Shown here in pieces: positions 7,733 through 15,200 of a stretch of 64,000 nt of DNA. The DNA comes from Prochlorococcus marinus str. AS9601 (GTDB taxonomy: Bacteria > Cyanobacteriota > Cyanobacteriia > PCC-6307 > Cyanobiaceae): the NCBI RefSeq assembly GCF_000015645.1, contig NC_008816.1, positions 1,116,001 through 1,180,000 on the forward strand, written 5' to 3'. Made by a program: the position numbers and the translations under genes. The notes below the pieces were generated by a model that was not told the origin of the DNA, ran no database searches, and saw only the letters and a program-made list of their open reading frames with translations. Each line of letters starts with the position of its first letter. The stretch's first letter is position 1.

Positions 7733-8890
7733 TTATTCGAATTCTATTTTTGTACGCGCTTTACGATGTAGCGATGTAAATATAGGCTTAGAAGCATCTA
7801 GAAGTATTAGATACTTAGACTTGCCTGTTCTCATTACAGGCGCAATATGATGGTAAAGATCAATTTTCATGCCAATCCTTCTGAATTCATCTTTCAAAAG
7901 ATCTTTTTTGACAAGCTTCTGCTTATATTTAGGATCAAAGCCTGTTATTTCATACAGATCTACAGATTCTCCGTATTTACGGTAGTTATTCATTGTAAAT
8001 CTGAAAAAGCGATTGCTATCTTCTTCTTTGTATATTAACCCAGCATTTCTTTCTCCTGTTTGATTCCCTAGATCGTAAAATTTACAGTTACTTTCATCCC
8101 ATTTCCCCTCATTAGAACTTATGAACTTATCTATACTCTTACCAAGCTTACATACCCTTAGAGATTTACTATTGTTGGACATAAGATAATCCACACCCTC
8201 ATAATTAGTGATTGCTGGATCATAGTGTCCAAGGCTATTTCCTACTAAATTTTGTAATTTTTTTACTTGTATTCTTCCATCCTTAGTGGGTTCTACCTCT
8301 GCAAATTTAATTGTATCTTGTGTGGCTGACTCGAATACAAACCCTATTCTATTTCCGAAACTATAAGGATAAGGAAAACTTACTTTGTAATCAGGATCAA
8401 AGATAATATCGCTTTTAATATTTTCGTTAACATTCATCGCTTGCTCAAGTGGAAAGTATTGAATATTGCATTGATAATCTGGTCTTTTCTTAGTTGATTT
8501 GGCCTTGAAGTAGCAGGGTTCATAGACAACATAAGAGCGTTCACTTTGTTGAGGTTTTTTTACTCTAAGAATGAACGGATCATATAATCTCAACTCAGAC
8601 TCTGGGTGTGCATCTCTTGGGTTAATGTTCAGACTTCTTATCGATAAAATCCTTGGCCTTTTGCTGAAGAGGTCCTCAACCTCAGCAAGGTAAATTTTCC
8701 AGTTATCGCCGATTAAAATATTTGAAGTGCTCTCTGGATAGATAAAGCTTTTAGCTGCCCTTCGCAATACCCTCTCTATTTTGGTGATTGGTTTTATGAC
8801 TAAAGGTAGGCTTGCAATAGCTATAAAAATAAGGGCAGCTATATAAATTGTTTTTCTTGTCTTAATTATGCCTATTATTAGTTTCAACAT
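7733..8890 (-). CDS. membrane-anchored beta-propeller protein, GH43/GINT1-N-like
   Basis: One N-terminal transmembrane helix (about residues 13-33, TIYIAALIFIAIASLPLVI) is followed by roughly 350 residues that look like a five-bladed propeller. Signs are the RLYDPFILRV blade with YVVYEPCYF, VSFPYPYSF with IGFVFES, and GHYDPAITNYEGVDYLMS. The alternation of these strands resembles glycoside hydrolase 43/32-type propellers and the N-terminal domain of glucosamine inositolphosphorylceramide transferases. It probably faces the periplasm and binds or trims sugar. It stands alone, next to the tRNA-Ser repeat array, and may be cargo of an old integration. Function is inferred only from fold-like motifs. 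Confidence 0.55.
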   Translation of the reverse strand: MLKLIIGIIKTRKTIYIAALIFIAIASLPLVIKPITKIERVLRRAAKSFIYPESTSNILIGDNWKIYLAEVEDLFSKRPRILSIRSLNINPRDAHPESELRLYDPFILRVKKPQQSERSYVVYEPCYFKAKSTKKRPDYQCNIQYFPLEQAMNVNENIKSDIIFDPDYKVSFPYPYSFGNRIGFVFESATQDTIKFAEVEPTKDGRIQVKKLQNLVGNSLGHYDPAITNYEGVDYLMSNNSKSLRVCKLGKSIDKFISSNEGKWDESNCKFYDLGNQTGERNAGLIYKEEDSNRFFRFTMNNYRKYGESVDLYEITGFDPKYKQKLVKKDLLKDEFRRIGMKIDLYHHIAPVMRTGKSKYLILLDASKPIFTSLHRKARTKIEFE

Positions 8891-8951
8891 AATGTTTTTT
8901 GATTAATATTTTAACCTAGCACTGGTTCTCGTCTTGGTGATTTGATTGGCC

Positions 8952-9000
8952 AGAGTCCAAATAGTTAAGAAAAATTCTAATTGGATCTATTTCGGACTCT
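8952..9000. repeat. long imperfect inverted repeat, no U-tract
   Basis: AGAGTCCAAATAG (8952-8964) is the reverse complement of CTATTTCGGACTCT (8987-9000) with a single unpaired C. The 22-base loop contains a further AGAA/TTCT pairing. No T-run follows on either strand, so it is not a normal terminator. The stretch 8891-9120 holds no other recognisable gene. Confidence 0.6.
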
Positions 9001-9120
9001 AGATCGCCCTAAGATTAATATGATCATCACAACCTAAACCCTCTAAAAACCGAGTCAGTAAAATGGTATTGACCATATTGAGCCCTAACTAACTATCTAA
9101 AAACAAAGAGGGTTAATTAC

Positions 9121-9204
9121 GAGTTCAACATCAGAGAACACTGTAGAACATACCTAAACAGATTTTTTATATCGTAAATCAAATTCCTCCCAACAAACCC
9201 GCCA
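9121..9204. repeat. repeat A, copy 1
   Basis: The first 30 bases, starting GAGTTCAACATCAGAGAACA, match 9357-9386 at 29 of 30 positions, and similarity then fades through the CCCGCCAA-type tail at 9187-9205. Both copies read in frame as EFNIREH.RT.LNR.FIS, which suggests they once coded for protein. A GAGGGT precedes each copy. Confidence 0.75.
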
Positions 9205-9232
9205 ATAGCGCATTGTTCTTAATGCTGAATTT

Positions 9233-9351
9233 AAGAATTAGATTTTAATTTAAATAGAGGCGAAATTAATTTATAGCTATAAACTCATGAAAATTTTAAT
9301 AAATTTATCATCCGTGAAATGGGACGATTTAAAATCGTACGGAGAGGGTGG
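9233..9351. repeat. repeat B, copy 1 (attachment-like)
   Basis: This stretch is similar along about 120 bases to 10301-10419, the DNA spanning the 3' end of tRNA-Ser. Exact blocks include CCGTGAAATGGGA and the final 19 bases AATCGTACGGAGAGGGTGG, of which the last 12 are tRNA sequence. It is therefore a duplicated tRNA 3' end and flank, as left by an element that integrates there. Confidence 0.8.
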
Positions 9352-9356
9352 AATAA

Positions 9357-9456
9357 GAGTTCAACATCAGAGAACACTATAGAACAAACCTGAACAGGGT
9401 TTTCATATCGAAAAAGAATTTCCCGCCAACAAACCCGCCAACAAACCCGCCAACAA
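9357..9456. repeat. repeat A, copy 2
   Basis: It starts 5 bases after repeat B copy 1 and matches copy 1 (9121) at 29 of its first 30 positions. It then runs into three copies of a 12-bp repeat. The spacing shows a unit of the form A then B, with A2 starting the second, longer unit that carries the cargo gene. Confidence 0.75.
9422..9456. repeat. 12-bp tandem repeat CCCGCCAACAAA x3
   Basis: CCCGCCAACAAA occurs three times head to tail. Related CCCGCCAAC words appear at 9187-9205 (diverged) and at 10232, 10254 and 10266 just before repeat B copy 2. In one frame they read PPTNPPTNPPT. Regular spacing near an attachment-like site suggests recombinase arm-type binding sites or the tail of a lost coding region. 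Confidence 0.7.
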
Positions 9457-9542
9457 TAATTTCAATTTAAAAATACAAAAATATAAGGTTTTACTTTAAT
9501 CAATTAGTTATTTATAATCAATTTCATTGAAATTAAAGTATT

Positions 9543-10187
9543 ATGAGCCTAAAAAAAAATATTGCAATTGCTTCTTTATTATTAACTGCAATAGGAATTT
9601 TTAATAATCAGTCAAGCGCTAATACTTTAAAAAATTTTGATGAAAAAGGGGTGGAAAAACTATATGCTTTTTTAAATAATTCTTATTCTTGGAAAGATAG
9701 CAATGGCAACAAATTCGTCATTAAAAAAGAAGACTGTGAATGCGTTATTTCAAAAACTTCAACAGAGAGAACAGGAATTGATTTAAGTCCTGGGAAAAAA
9801 CAAAGAACAACAGCTAGAAATAGATATAGGGCATATTGTTACTTGAAAGGTACTAAATTTACAACAACTGGTTTTAAATATGTTTTCAATAAAGGAACTT
9901 CTTGTGACGAAGACAATCATTTATGCCGTGCCGTTAATAAGTTTGGGTTAATTAAAAAGTATCAAATAGAAGCAGATAGATTAAATTCAGAAGAGAATGA
10001 TAGGCAAAGAGCATTTAGGAATGAAACAAAACAAGTTGATGACTTATATCGCGAACTTAAAATTAGGAAGAAATTATGTAATAACGCTTCTGGCGATAGC
10101 GCTACATTAAACAACAACGAATGTATTTATTATCAAATTTTGAGAAGAGATATGTCTAATAAAGGATACTCACTACCCCCTTATTAA
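9543..10187 (+). CDS. exported hypothetical protein, Cys-rich
   Basis: A clear signal peptide (basic KK, then ASLLLTAIGIF, cleavage after QSSA at about residue 26) precedes 188 mature residues with seven cysteines, including the close pair DCECV. A basic central part and a charged helical stretch at about 145-180 follow. No family was recognised. It is the only gene between two copies of the tRNA-Ser attachment-like repeat, so it is probably cargo of that element. Possible disulfides and export point to a periplasmic or surface role. Confidence 0.6.
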   Translation: MSLKKNIAIASLLLTAIGIFNNQSSANTLKNFDEKGVEKLYAFLNNSYSWKDSNGNKFVIKKEDCECVISKTSTERTGIDLSPGKKQRTTARNRYRAYCYLKGTKFTTTGFKYVFNKGTSCDEDNHLCRAVNKFGLIKKYQIEADRLNSEENDRQRAFRNETKQVDDLYRELKIRKKLCNNASGDSATLNNNECIYYQILRRDMSNKGYSLPPY

Positions 10188-10231
10188 AATTCATATCGTC
10201 TATTATGAAGAGTGTTTATCCATATCATAAT

Positions 10232-10275
10232 CCCGCCAACAGCTTTTTAAATTCCCGCCAACATACCCGCCAACA
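10232..10275. repeat. CCCGCCAAC word cluster before repeat B copy 2
   Basis: Three CCCGCCAAC words occur with uneven spacing, preceded by CATATCATAA, which resembles the CATATCGAAA of repeat A copy 2. It appears to be a decayed A-type tail belonging to the second unit. Confidence 0.55.
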
Positions 10276-10300
10276 GGAAGTCGTCTTTTAGGCTAGAAAT

Positions 10301-10419
10301 AAGAACTAGATTTAATTTTGGATAGAGGTGAAATTTACTTAAAGCTATTAAATCAGAGAAATTTTAGAAAATTTATAGTCCGTGAAATGGGAAGATTTGA
10401 AATCGTACGGAGAGGGTGG
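10301..10419. repeat. repeat B, copy 2 (tRNA-Ser 3' end and flank)
   Basis: This is the resident attachment-like site. It runs from AAGAACTAGA through CCGTGAAATGGGA into the last 12 bases of the tRNA-Ser gene and matches 9233-9351 over most of its length. Confidence 0.8.
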
Positions 10420-10492
10420 GATTCGAACCCACGAATAGTCACCTATTAAACGATTTCGAGTCGTTCGCTTTCGACCACTCAGCCACCTCTCC
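10408..10492 (-). tRNA. tRNA-Ser (CGA)
   Basis: Read on the minus strand, an acceptor stem GGAGAGG pairs with CCTCTCC, followed by discriminator G with no encoded CCA. The D-arm GGCTGAGTGGTCGAAAGC, the long variable arm expected of class II tRNAs and the T-loop GGTTCGAATCC are all present. The anticodon loop CTCGAAA gives anticodon CGA, reading UCG serine codons. Its 3' end is duplicated at 9340-9351. Confidence 0.95.
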
Positions 10493-10553
10493 GTCTATTT
10501 ATAAGTATGCACAAAATTAAGTGAAATTATAACCTATATAATTATCTTAATTT

Positions 10554-11576
10554 TTAATCCCAACCTGCATCTTTCATAAATTTAATAGCTTGAGAATTTT
10601 TTTCTCCAAGATCTTCTACTGTTACACTATCAGGTATAAATTCTCCAAAGTTTTTTACTATTTCATTTTGATTAACTTCCTTCAAAGGATGTTCAAAAGT
10701 TGGCGCTGCTAAACCTTTGCTTCCTTTAGGAGACGCTAGGAATTCAAGCAACTTAATCGCTTCATTTTTATTGGTTGCATATTTTGCAATACCTCCGGCA
10801 CTAATATTTACGTGAGCAGGATTCGGTGTAAGGACCTTTGTTTTTTTTGCATATAAAGCATCTCTTCTTCCGTTTACACCTGCTAACATTCTTGCGACAT
10901 AATAATGATTAACAATTCCTACTCCACATTTTTTCTTGGAAACTGCTCTAATTATTGAAATATCACCTGGGAAGAATGGTTGGGAAACATTTGAAATCAT
11001 TCCGCTTAACCAAGCTTTAGTTTCTGATTCACCTTTGTTAATTATTTGGTTAGCAACTAAAGATTGATTATATGGACTTTTTCTATTTCTTAAACATACT
11101 TTCCCTTTTAGAGAAGGATCAGCTAAATCAGTGTAATCATTAATCTTGCTAACATCTACCACTTTTGGATTTGCTATCATAACTCTTACTCTTCTGGTTA
11201 AGGCGTACCATTCCTTATTTGGATCTTTCAATCCAATTGGAACATCATTTTCTAAATTAGAAGATTCTATTGATTGAAGTAATCCAGCTTTGGCTGCATT
11301 AGTAATTCTTGCAGCATCAACTAATAAAATTAAATCTGCCTGAGAATTCTTACCCTCTCTCTTCAATCTCTCAATTAAAGATATACCTGCAGCTTCAATA
11401 AGCCTTACTTTAATCCCTGTTTCCTCTGCAAATTTTTTATAGACGCTCCTATCAGTGTTGTAATGCCTCCCTGAATAAACTTTGACTTCTTTTTCAGTAG
11501 AATTTACAGGTATATTTAAATTCATGAAACAACTAAACGCTAAAGCTGAAAAGAAGATTTTTTTAAACTTTTGCAC
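10554..11576 (-). CDS. idiA: ferric-iron ABC transporter substrate-binding protein (IdiA/FutA)
   Basis: The mature part of this 340-residue protein begins KEVKVYSGRHYNTDRSVYKKF, the highly conserved start of cyanobacterial FutA/IdiA iron-binding proteins. It keeps the tyrosine cluster (NHYYVAR) that ligates Fe(III). A GTG start gives a signal peptide (FFSALAFSCFMNLNI). It binds ferric iron in the periplasm for an ABC importer or protects photosystem II. The importer genes are not adjacent. It is divergent from the piuC-type gene, and the 100-base gap between them holds a perfect inverted repeat, which suggests shared control. Confidence 0.92.
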   Translation of the reverse strand: MQKFKKIFFSALAFSCFMNLNIPVNSTEKEVKVYSGRHYNTDRSVYKKFAEETGIKVRLIEAAGISLIERLKREGKNSQADLILLVDAARITNAAKAGLLQSIESSNLENDVPIGLKDPNKEWYALTRRVRVMIANPKVVDVSKINDYTDLADPSLKGKVCLRNRKSPYNQSLVANQIINKGESETKAWLSGMISNVSQPFFPGDISIIRAVSKKKCGVGIVNHYYVARMLAGVNGRRDALYAKKTKVLTPNPAHVNISAGGIAKYATNKNEAIKLLEFLASPKGSKGLAAPTFEHPLKEVNQNEIVKNFGEFIPDSVTVEDLGEKNSQAIKFMKDAGWD

Positions 11577-11643
11577 TTTTTTTAAATAGTATCTATGGTT
11601 ACTTTATATACATCAAAAGCACAAGAATCCTAAAAGATAGTTC

Positions 11644-11663
11644 TGATACATCAGGTTGTATCA
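11644..11663. promoter_or_regulatory. candidate operator, perfect 7-bp inverted repeat
   Basis: TGATACA-TCAGGT-TGTATCA is a perfect inverted repeat with a 6-base spacer, 15 bases before the hydroxylase gene and 67 bases from the start of idiA. The arrangement resembles a CRP/FNR-type or other dimer-binding operator controlling a divergent pair. The regulator is unknown. Confidence 0.5.
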
Positions 11664-11678
11664 TTTTTAATATGTAAA

Positions 11679-12344
11679 ATGAATTATTTAACGAGTCAAC
11701 TACTAATTAATGAAGAGATAGAAACAATAAATAATAATCTTAAAAATCAAAGCGATCTTTGGGAAGATGGTAAAAAGACTGCAGGCAGTTATGCATCAAA
11801 AGTCAAAAATAATTTGCAAATTAATAGAAATTCTGAGTTATCTAAAAAGTTAGCTGAATTAATAAAAAACAAACTCCTGGCCAACCCACTGATTAAAAGC
11901 TTTGCATTACCTAAATTAATACATGGAATAATGTTTACGAAATCCCAAAAGAATATGGGCTATGGCAGGCATGTCGACAACCCATTCATGTCTTCTGGAA
12001 GATCAGACTTATCATTCACAATTTCACTAACTCCAAAAGATTTATATGAAGGGGGAGAATTAATCATAGAAACAATTAATTCAGAAAATAAATTTAAACT
12101 TAACGCTGGAGAAATAATTATTTATCCAAGTACGTATCTACATTCTGTTGAAAAGATACTAAGTGGAGAAAGAATAGTATGTGTAGGTTGGATTGAAAGT
12201 TATGTAAAGTCTATTGAAAAAAGAGAATATTTATTCGATCTTGATGCAGGGGCTAAAGGATTATTGGCAAAACATGGGAGGTCAGATGAGCTTGATTTGA
12301 TATTCAAATCATATTCAAATCTTCTGAGATTACTTGGTAATTAG
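11679..12344 (+). CDS. piuC: Fe(II)/2-oxoglutarate-dependent hydroxylase, PiuC/PKHD type
   Basis: All features of the PKHD-type family are present in the 221 residues. The iron facial triad reads as HVD in GYGRHVDNPF and a distal His in YLHSVEKI, with the 2-oxoglutarate arginine in GERIVCVGW. GGELIIE is the characteristic strand between. Homologues sit beside iron-uptake genes, and here it is divergent from idiA. It uses oxygen and 2-oxoglutarate to hydroxylate an unknown substrate, perhaps a siderophore or protein. The gene symbol rests on family similarity. Confidence 0.88.
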   Translation: MNYLTSQLLINEEIETINNNLKNQSDLWEDGKKTAGSYASKVKNNLQINRNSELSKKLAELIKNKLLANPLIKSFALPKLIHGIMFTKSQKNMGYGRHVDNPFMSSGRSDLSFTISLTPKDLYEGGELIIETINSENKFKLNAGEIIIYPSTYLHSVEKILSGERIVCVGWIESYVKSIEKREYLFDLDAGAKGLLAKHGRSDELDLIFKSYSNLLRLLGN

Positions 12345-12366
12345 AGAATCATTTTATACACTCAAT

Positions 12367-12381
12367 AGATAATAATTCTTG
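12367..12381 (+). promoter_or_regulatory. possible Fur-like box
   Basis: AGATAATAATTCTTG matches 10 of 14 informative positions of the TGATAATnATTATCA consensus and lies 34 bases before the small exported-protein gene. In DNA this AT-rich the match is suggestive only. Confidence 0.25.
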
Positions 12382-12415
12382 AATTCTTTATTATATATAA
12401 AGTTATTAAAATAAA

Positions 12416-12655
12416 ATGCCAAGAAAAAGTCCAATTTCAATATTCTTAGCTGCTACAAGTATTCTTACGATAGCTGCAACTGAAGATATTGCATCAAAAG
12501 CGGGAGAGAATGATATCGGAGGATTAAAAGAATGGAGCACTGATATGCCGATTGATGCAGATTTCGTACTCGATGAAAATGCTCAAAAACTAGCCGATGA
12601 AGCTGCAAAATCAAGTGCTTGTGTTCCTATTGGGGAAGGAGAGAATTGTTGGTAA
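12416..12655 (+). CDS. small exported protein, 79 aa
   Basis: A short basic start (MPRK) and a hydrophobic stretch (ISIFLAATSILTIA) give a probable signal peptide. About 55 acidic residues follow (DMPIDADFVLDENAQKLADEA) and end in CVPIGEGENCW with two cysteines. It lies 71 bases after piuC and is followed by a strong terminator, so it is probably a member of the iron-related group. No family is recognised. The Cys-X8-Cys tail may form a disulfide loop. Confidence 0.62.
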   Translation: MPRKSPISIFLAATSILTIAATEDIASKAGENDIGGLKEWSTDMPIDADFVLDENAQKLADEAAKSSACVPIGEGENCW

Positions 12656-12693
12656 AAAACTAAAAGTTTTTAAAATATAAAAAAGCAAAAAAA

Positions 12694-12716
12694 AACACCC
12701 TTTCGGGTGTTTTTTA
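12694..12716. terminator. bidirectional intrinsic terminator
   Basis: AACACCC-TTTC-GGGTGTT is a 7-bp stem with a UUCG-like tetraloop, flanked by A-runs and T-runs. It can end both the small exported-protein gene and the convergent porin gene. Confidence 0.9.
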
Positions 12717-12731
12717 ATTTGTTCACTATAT

Positions 12732-14030
12732 TTAGAATTTAAATGTAGTTTGAACAACTGCTCCAAAAATATCTTCAGTTCCACCATCCCTATCAGTTCC
12801 ACCAAAAATAGTTGGTGTAACAGTCATGCCATCATTTACTTTATATGAATAATAAAGTTCATAAGCAAATGGATCATTAGTTTCATCATCAAACTTTGTT
12901 GGCTGTGCCATTGCTAAGCCAATTTTGTCATCAGGATTGAAAATATCCTTCCACTGGAGGCCGACAAACCACATATCAGTACTATCTGAAGTTCCAGAAG
13001 GAACACCTGAATACTGAGTCGTATCGTATCCTACGGAAATTGAAGGTGTAGCGGTTCCAGTTCCATCTGGTCTCCACCAACCTCTTAAACCAACAGCTGT
13101 ATGATTTCCGTCTGCACCAGAAATAGCAGCTTTAGCTGTCGTGGTGTGTAAATAACCGTCTGTCCAACCATTGTACTTTAAGTTAAAAATTGCAGAAACA
13201 GAGTATTGTGGCTGAGTATAACCAATCTGGGTTGCCCAACTTGTTTTTGTTTCGTCAGTGAGAAGTCCACTATCAACGTAACTACCACCTACTTTTTGGG
13301 TTGAATGTGATTTAGTACCTACGTTTGAACTAATCGAAAATCCATTATCTGCTTTAAAAGCCCAACCAGCACCAGTATCAGTACTTGCTCCATAAGCGCT
13401 ACCGTTTCCACCAAGTGTGAATTGTTTTGTAACAGGCTTATAAATTGAAGGGGCAGCACCATGCATGTAATAGTTTTCAATCTTTGGACCTACCCATACA
13501 GTATTGTTTTCCCCAACTGGGAAGGAGTACCAAATCTTATCAACAGTTAAGCTGTCACCTTTACCAACTGAGGTCAAGTAACCTCCGTCGACGTTACTTT
13601 TCATCCAGCCGCCATGATTACCAGAAAGGAGTCTCACATAGAGGTTGTCGTCTCCAGTAAAACTTGTATTAAGATTTGCTCTATAAGAGTAGGCAAATTT
13701 AGCAGCCTCATCGGAGCCATCGGTTTCACTGAGATCTATTGCACCAATATCAAATACAACTTTTTGATCCATTACAGTTGTATCTGAGAAGCCACCGGCT
13801 TCAAATTCTTTTTGTTTAACTTCAAGGCCATCAACACGACCCTTTAAGTTAGCGATATCAGCACTAACTTCGTTAATGAATGTTTTACTGTTAAGTCTCG
13901 AAGATTTTGATTGGCTACGTACATAGCTGTTCATTTCTTCAATGTTAACAACATCGGAAGCTTGGGCAGCAACTGGAGCTAATAAGCTCAAAGATGCACC
14001 AGCAACCAACATTTGTTGGAAGAGTTTCAT
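12732..14030 (-). CDS. outer-membrane porin, SomA/OprB-like
   Basis: It has a signal peptide (MKLFQQMLVAGASLSLLAP, cleavage near AQAS at 25), then about 50 residues that resemble a shortened SLH region and a coiled coil (ADIANLKGRVDGLEVKQ). A roughly 340-residue strand-rich barrel ends in TTFKF, the terminal-phenylalanine signature of outer-membrane barrels. Cyanobacterial Som porins normally carry a full SLH domain, which is reduced here. It would let small solutes, possibly iron complexes given the neighbours, cross the outer membrane. A 5' hairpin lies 20 bases upstream of the start. Confidence 0.88.
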   Translation of the reverse strand: MKLFQQMLVAGASLSLLAPVAAQASDVVNIEEMNSYVRSQSKSSRLNSKTFINEVSADIANLKGRVDGLEVKQKEFEAGGFSDTTVMDQKVVFDIGAIDLSETDGSDEAAKFAYSYRANLNTSFTGDDNLYVRLLSGNHGGWMKSNVDGGYLTSVGKGDSLTVDKIWYSFPVGENNTVWVGPKIENYYMHGAAPSIYKPVTKQFTLGGNGSAYGASTDTGAGWAFKADNGFSISSNVGTKSHSTQKVGGSYVDSGLLTDETKTSWATQIGYTQPQYSVSAIFNLKYNGWTDGYLHTTTAKAAISGADGNHTAVGLRGWWRPDGTGTATPSISVGYDTTQYSGVPSGTSDSTDMWFVGLQWKDIFNPDDKIGLAMAQPTKFDDETNDPFAYELYYSYKVNDGMTVTPTIFGGTDRDGGTEDIFGAVVQTTFKF

Positions 14031-14050
14031 TTTACCTCACACTAAAGTAG

Positions 14051-14067
14051 CCCAAAAATTTTTTGGG
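14051..14067 (-). promoter_or_regulatory. hairpin in the 5' leader of the porin gene
   Basis: CCCAAAAATTTTTTGGG is a near-perfect palindrome lying just upstream of the porin ribosome site (GAGGT, then ATG at 14030). A TATAGG -10-like element follows at 14074-14079, so the hairpin would lie at the very 5' end of the mRNA. It could stabilise the transcript. Confidence 0.45.
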
Positions 14068-14175
14068 TACCTATACTGTATCGAGCGTAACAGAAAAGGA
14101 AAGATATATAAGTTTCAGTCCCGTGTAACTTTTGATACTTTAAATTCTTTTTCTTATCTAAATATATATTATGTT

Positions 14176-15045
14176 TTAGTTCTTTATCAATGGATAGTTA
14201 AGGGATTCTCTTTCATCTACCCATGAAGATGCAACTTCTCTTGCTAGTTTTCTGATCTTCTCAATATATTGAGCACGATCTGTAACTGAAATAACACCCC
14301 TTGCATCAAGCAAATTAAATGTATGACTACATTTAAGAACATAATCAAGGGCCGGATAAGTTAATTTTTTTTCAATTAAATTATTTGCCTCATCTTGGTA
14401 AATTTCAAATAATTTCCTGAGGTTTTCAGCACTAGATTCAGTAAAATTATAAGAACATTGACTTTTTTCAAATTGAAGCCAAATATCGCTATATTTCAAA
14501 TTTTTGTTCCAATTTAAGTCCCAGATACTTTCCTTATCCTGCAAAAACATTGCAATCCTCTCTAGTCCATAAGTGATTTCAATTGGGATTGGATTACAAT
14601 CAATACCTCCGCATTGTTGGAAATAAGTAAATTGGGTAACTTCCATTCCGTCCAGCCAAACTTCCCAACCTACACCCCAGGCTCCGAGTGTTGGAGACTC
14701 CCAATTATCTTCCACAAATCTTATGTCATGATTTCTAGGATTAATTCCAAGAGATTCTAGAGACGTCAAATATTTTTCCTGTATTCCTTCCGGGGAAGGT
14801 TTTATTATTACTTGATATTGAAAGTAATGTTGCGCCCTATTTGGATTATCACCAAAACGCCCATCTGTAGGTCTTCTACATGGCTCCGCATAAGCTACAC
14901 TCCAAGGCTCTGGTCCAATAGCCCTTAAAAAAGTATGCGGATTCATTGTCCCAGCACCCTTTTCAGTATCATATGGCTGCATAATCAAACAACCTTCTTC
15001 TGACCAAAAATTATTTAGATTTTGAATTATCTCCTGAAAAAACAT
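14176..15045 (-). CDS. glyQ: glycine--tRNA ligase alpha subunit
   Basis: The N-terminus [25 protein letters not shown] and the [19 protein letters not shown] segment are invariant in GlyRS alpha subunits of the alpha2beta2 type, and [21 protein letters not shown] is the motif 3 region. The 289-residue length is normal. The beta subunit gene (glyS) is not in the window, which is usual in cyanobacteria. It charges tRNA-Gly in the cytoplasm. Confidence 0.97.
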   Translation of the reverse strand: MFFQEIIQNLNNFWSEEGCLIMQPYDTEKGAGTMNPHTFLRAIGPEPWSVAYAEPCRRPTDGRFGDNPNRAQHYFQYQVIIKPSPEGIQEKYLTSLESLGINPRNHDIRFVEDNWESPTLGAWGVGWEVWLDGMEVTQFTYFQQCGGIDCNPIPIEITYGLERIAMFLQDKESIWDLNWNKNLKYSDIWLQFEKSQCSYNFTESSAENLRKLFEIYQDEANNLIEKKLTYPALDYVLKCSHTFNLLDARGVISVTDRAQYIEKIRKLAREVASSWVDERESLNYPLIKN

Positions 15046-15200
15046 TTAGATTAGGATGGTAGAAAATGTAGATCAATGCCAGTAGTCATAATAACAAAGC
15101 TTTAAGGTAAAGTTATCTTTAATTCCAAGTTCTCAAAAATATCATCTGATTAAAAAGTTTCATTAAAATAGATCCTTGATAAAAATAAATGGAGAATTAA

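Larger units (their letters stand above)
9333..10419. mobile_element. putative remnant of tRNA-Ser-targeted integrative element
   Basis: The 19-bp identical sequence at 9333-9351 and 10401-10419 brackets about 1.07 kb that carries one exported-protein gene (9543-10187). The right copy is the intact tRNA-Ser 3' end and the left copy a detached duplicate. This is the classic footprint of site-specific integration by a tyrosine recombinase. No integrase remains, so it would be a satellite or a decayed unit. Tycheposons, described for Prochlorococcus as tRNA-integrating elements, are the obvious comparison; that link is inference. Confidence 0.5.

Noticed and set aside
9001-9012. tRNA-like CTA anticodon loop in GGACTCTAGATC
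   Set aside because: No acceptor or T-arm can be folded around it; it is part of the inverted repeat neighbourhood.
9422-9456. Possible CRISPR repeat
   Set aside because: Repeats are 12 bp and contiguous with no spacers, and no cas genes are nearby.
12416-12655. Lanthipeptide-type leader with double glycine
   Set aside because: The GG lies early, the following core is long and acidic with only two cysteines, and no modifying enzyme is near; a signal peptide explains it better.
12611-12805. 64-aa minus-strand ORF
   Set aside because: It overlaps the terminator and the ends of two better genes; composition is not coding-like.
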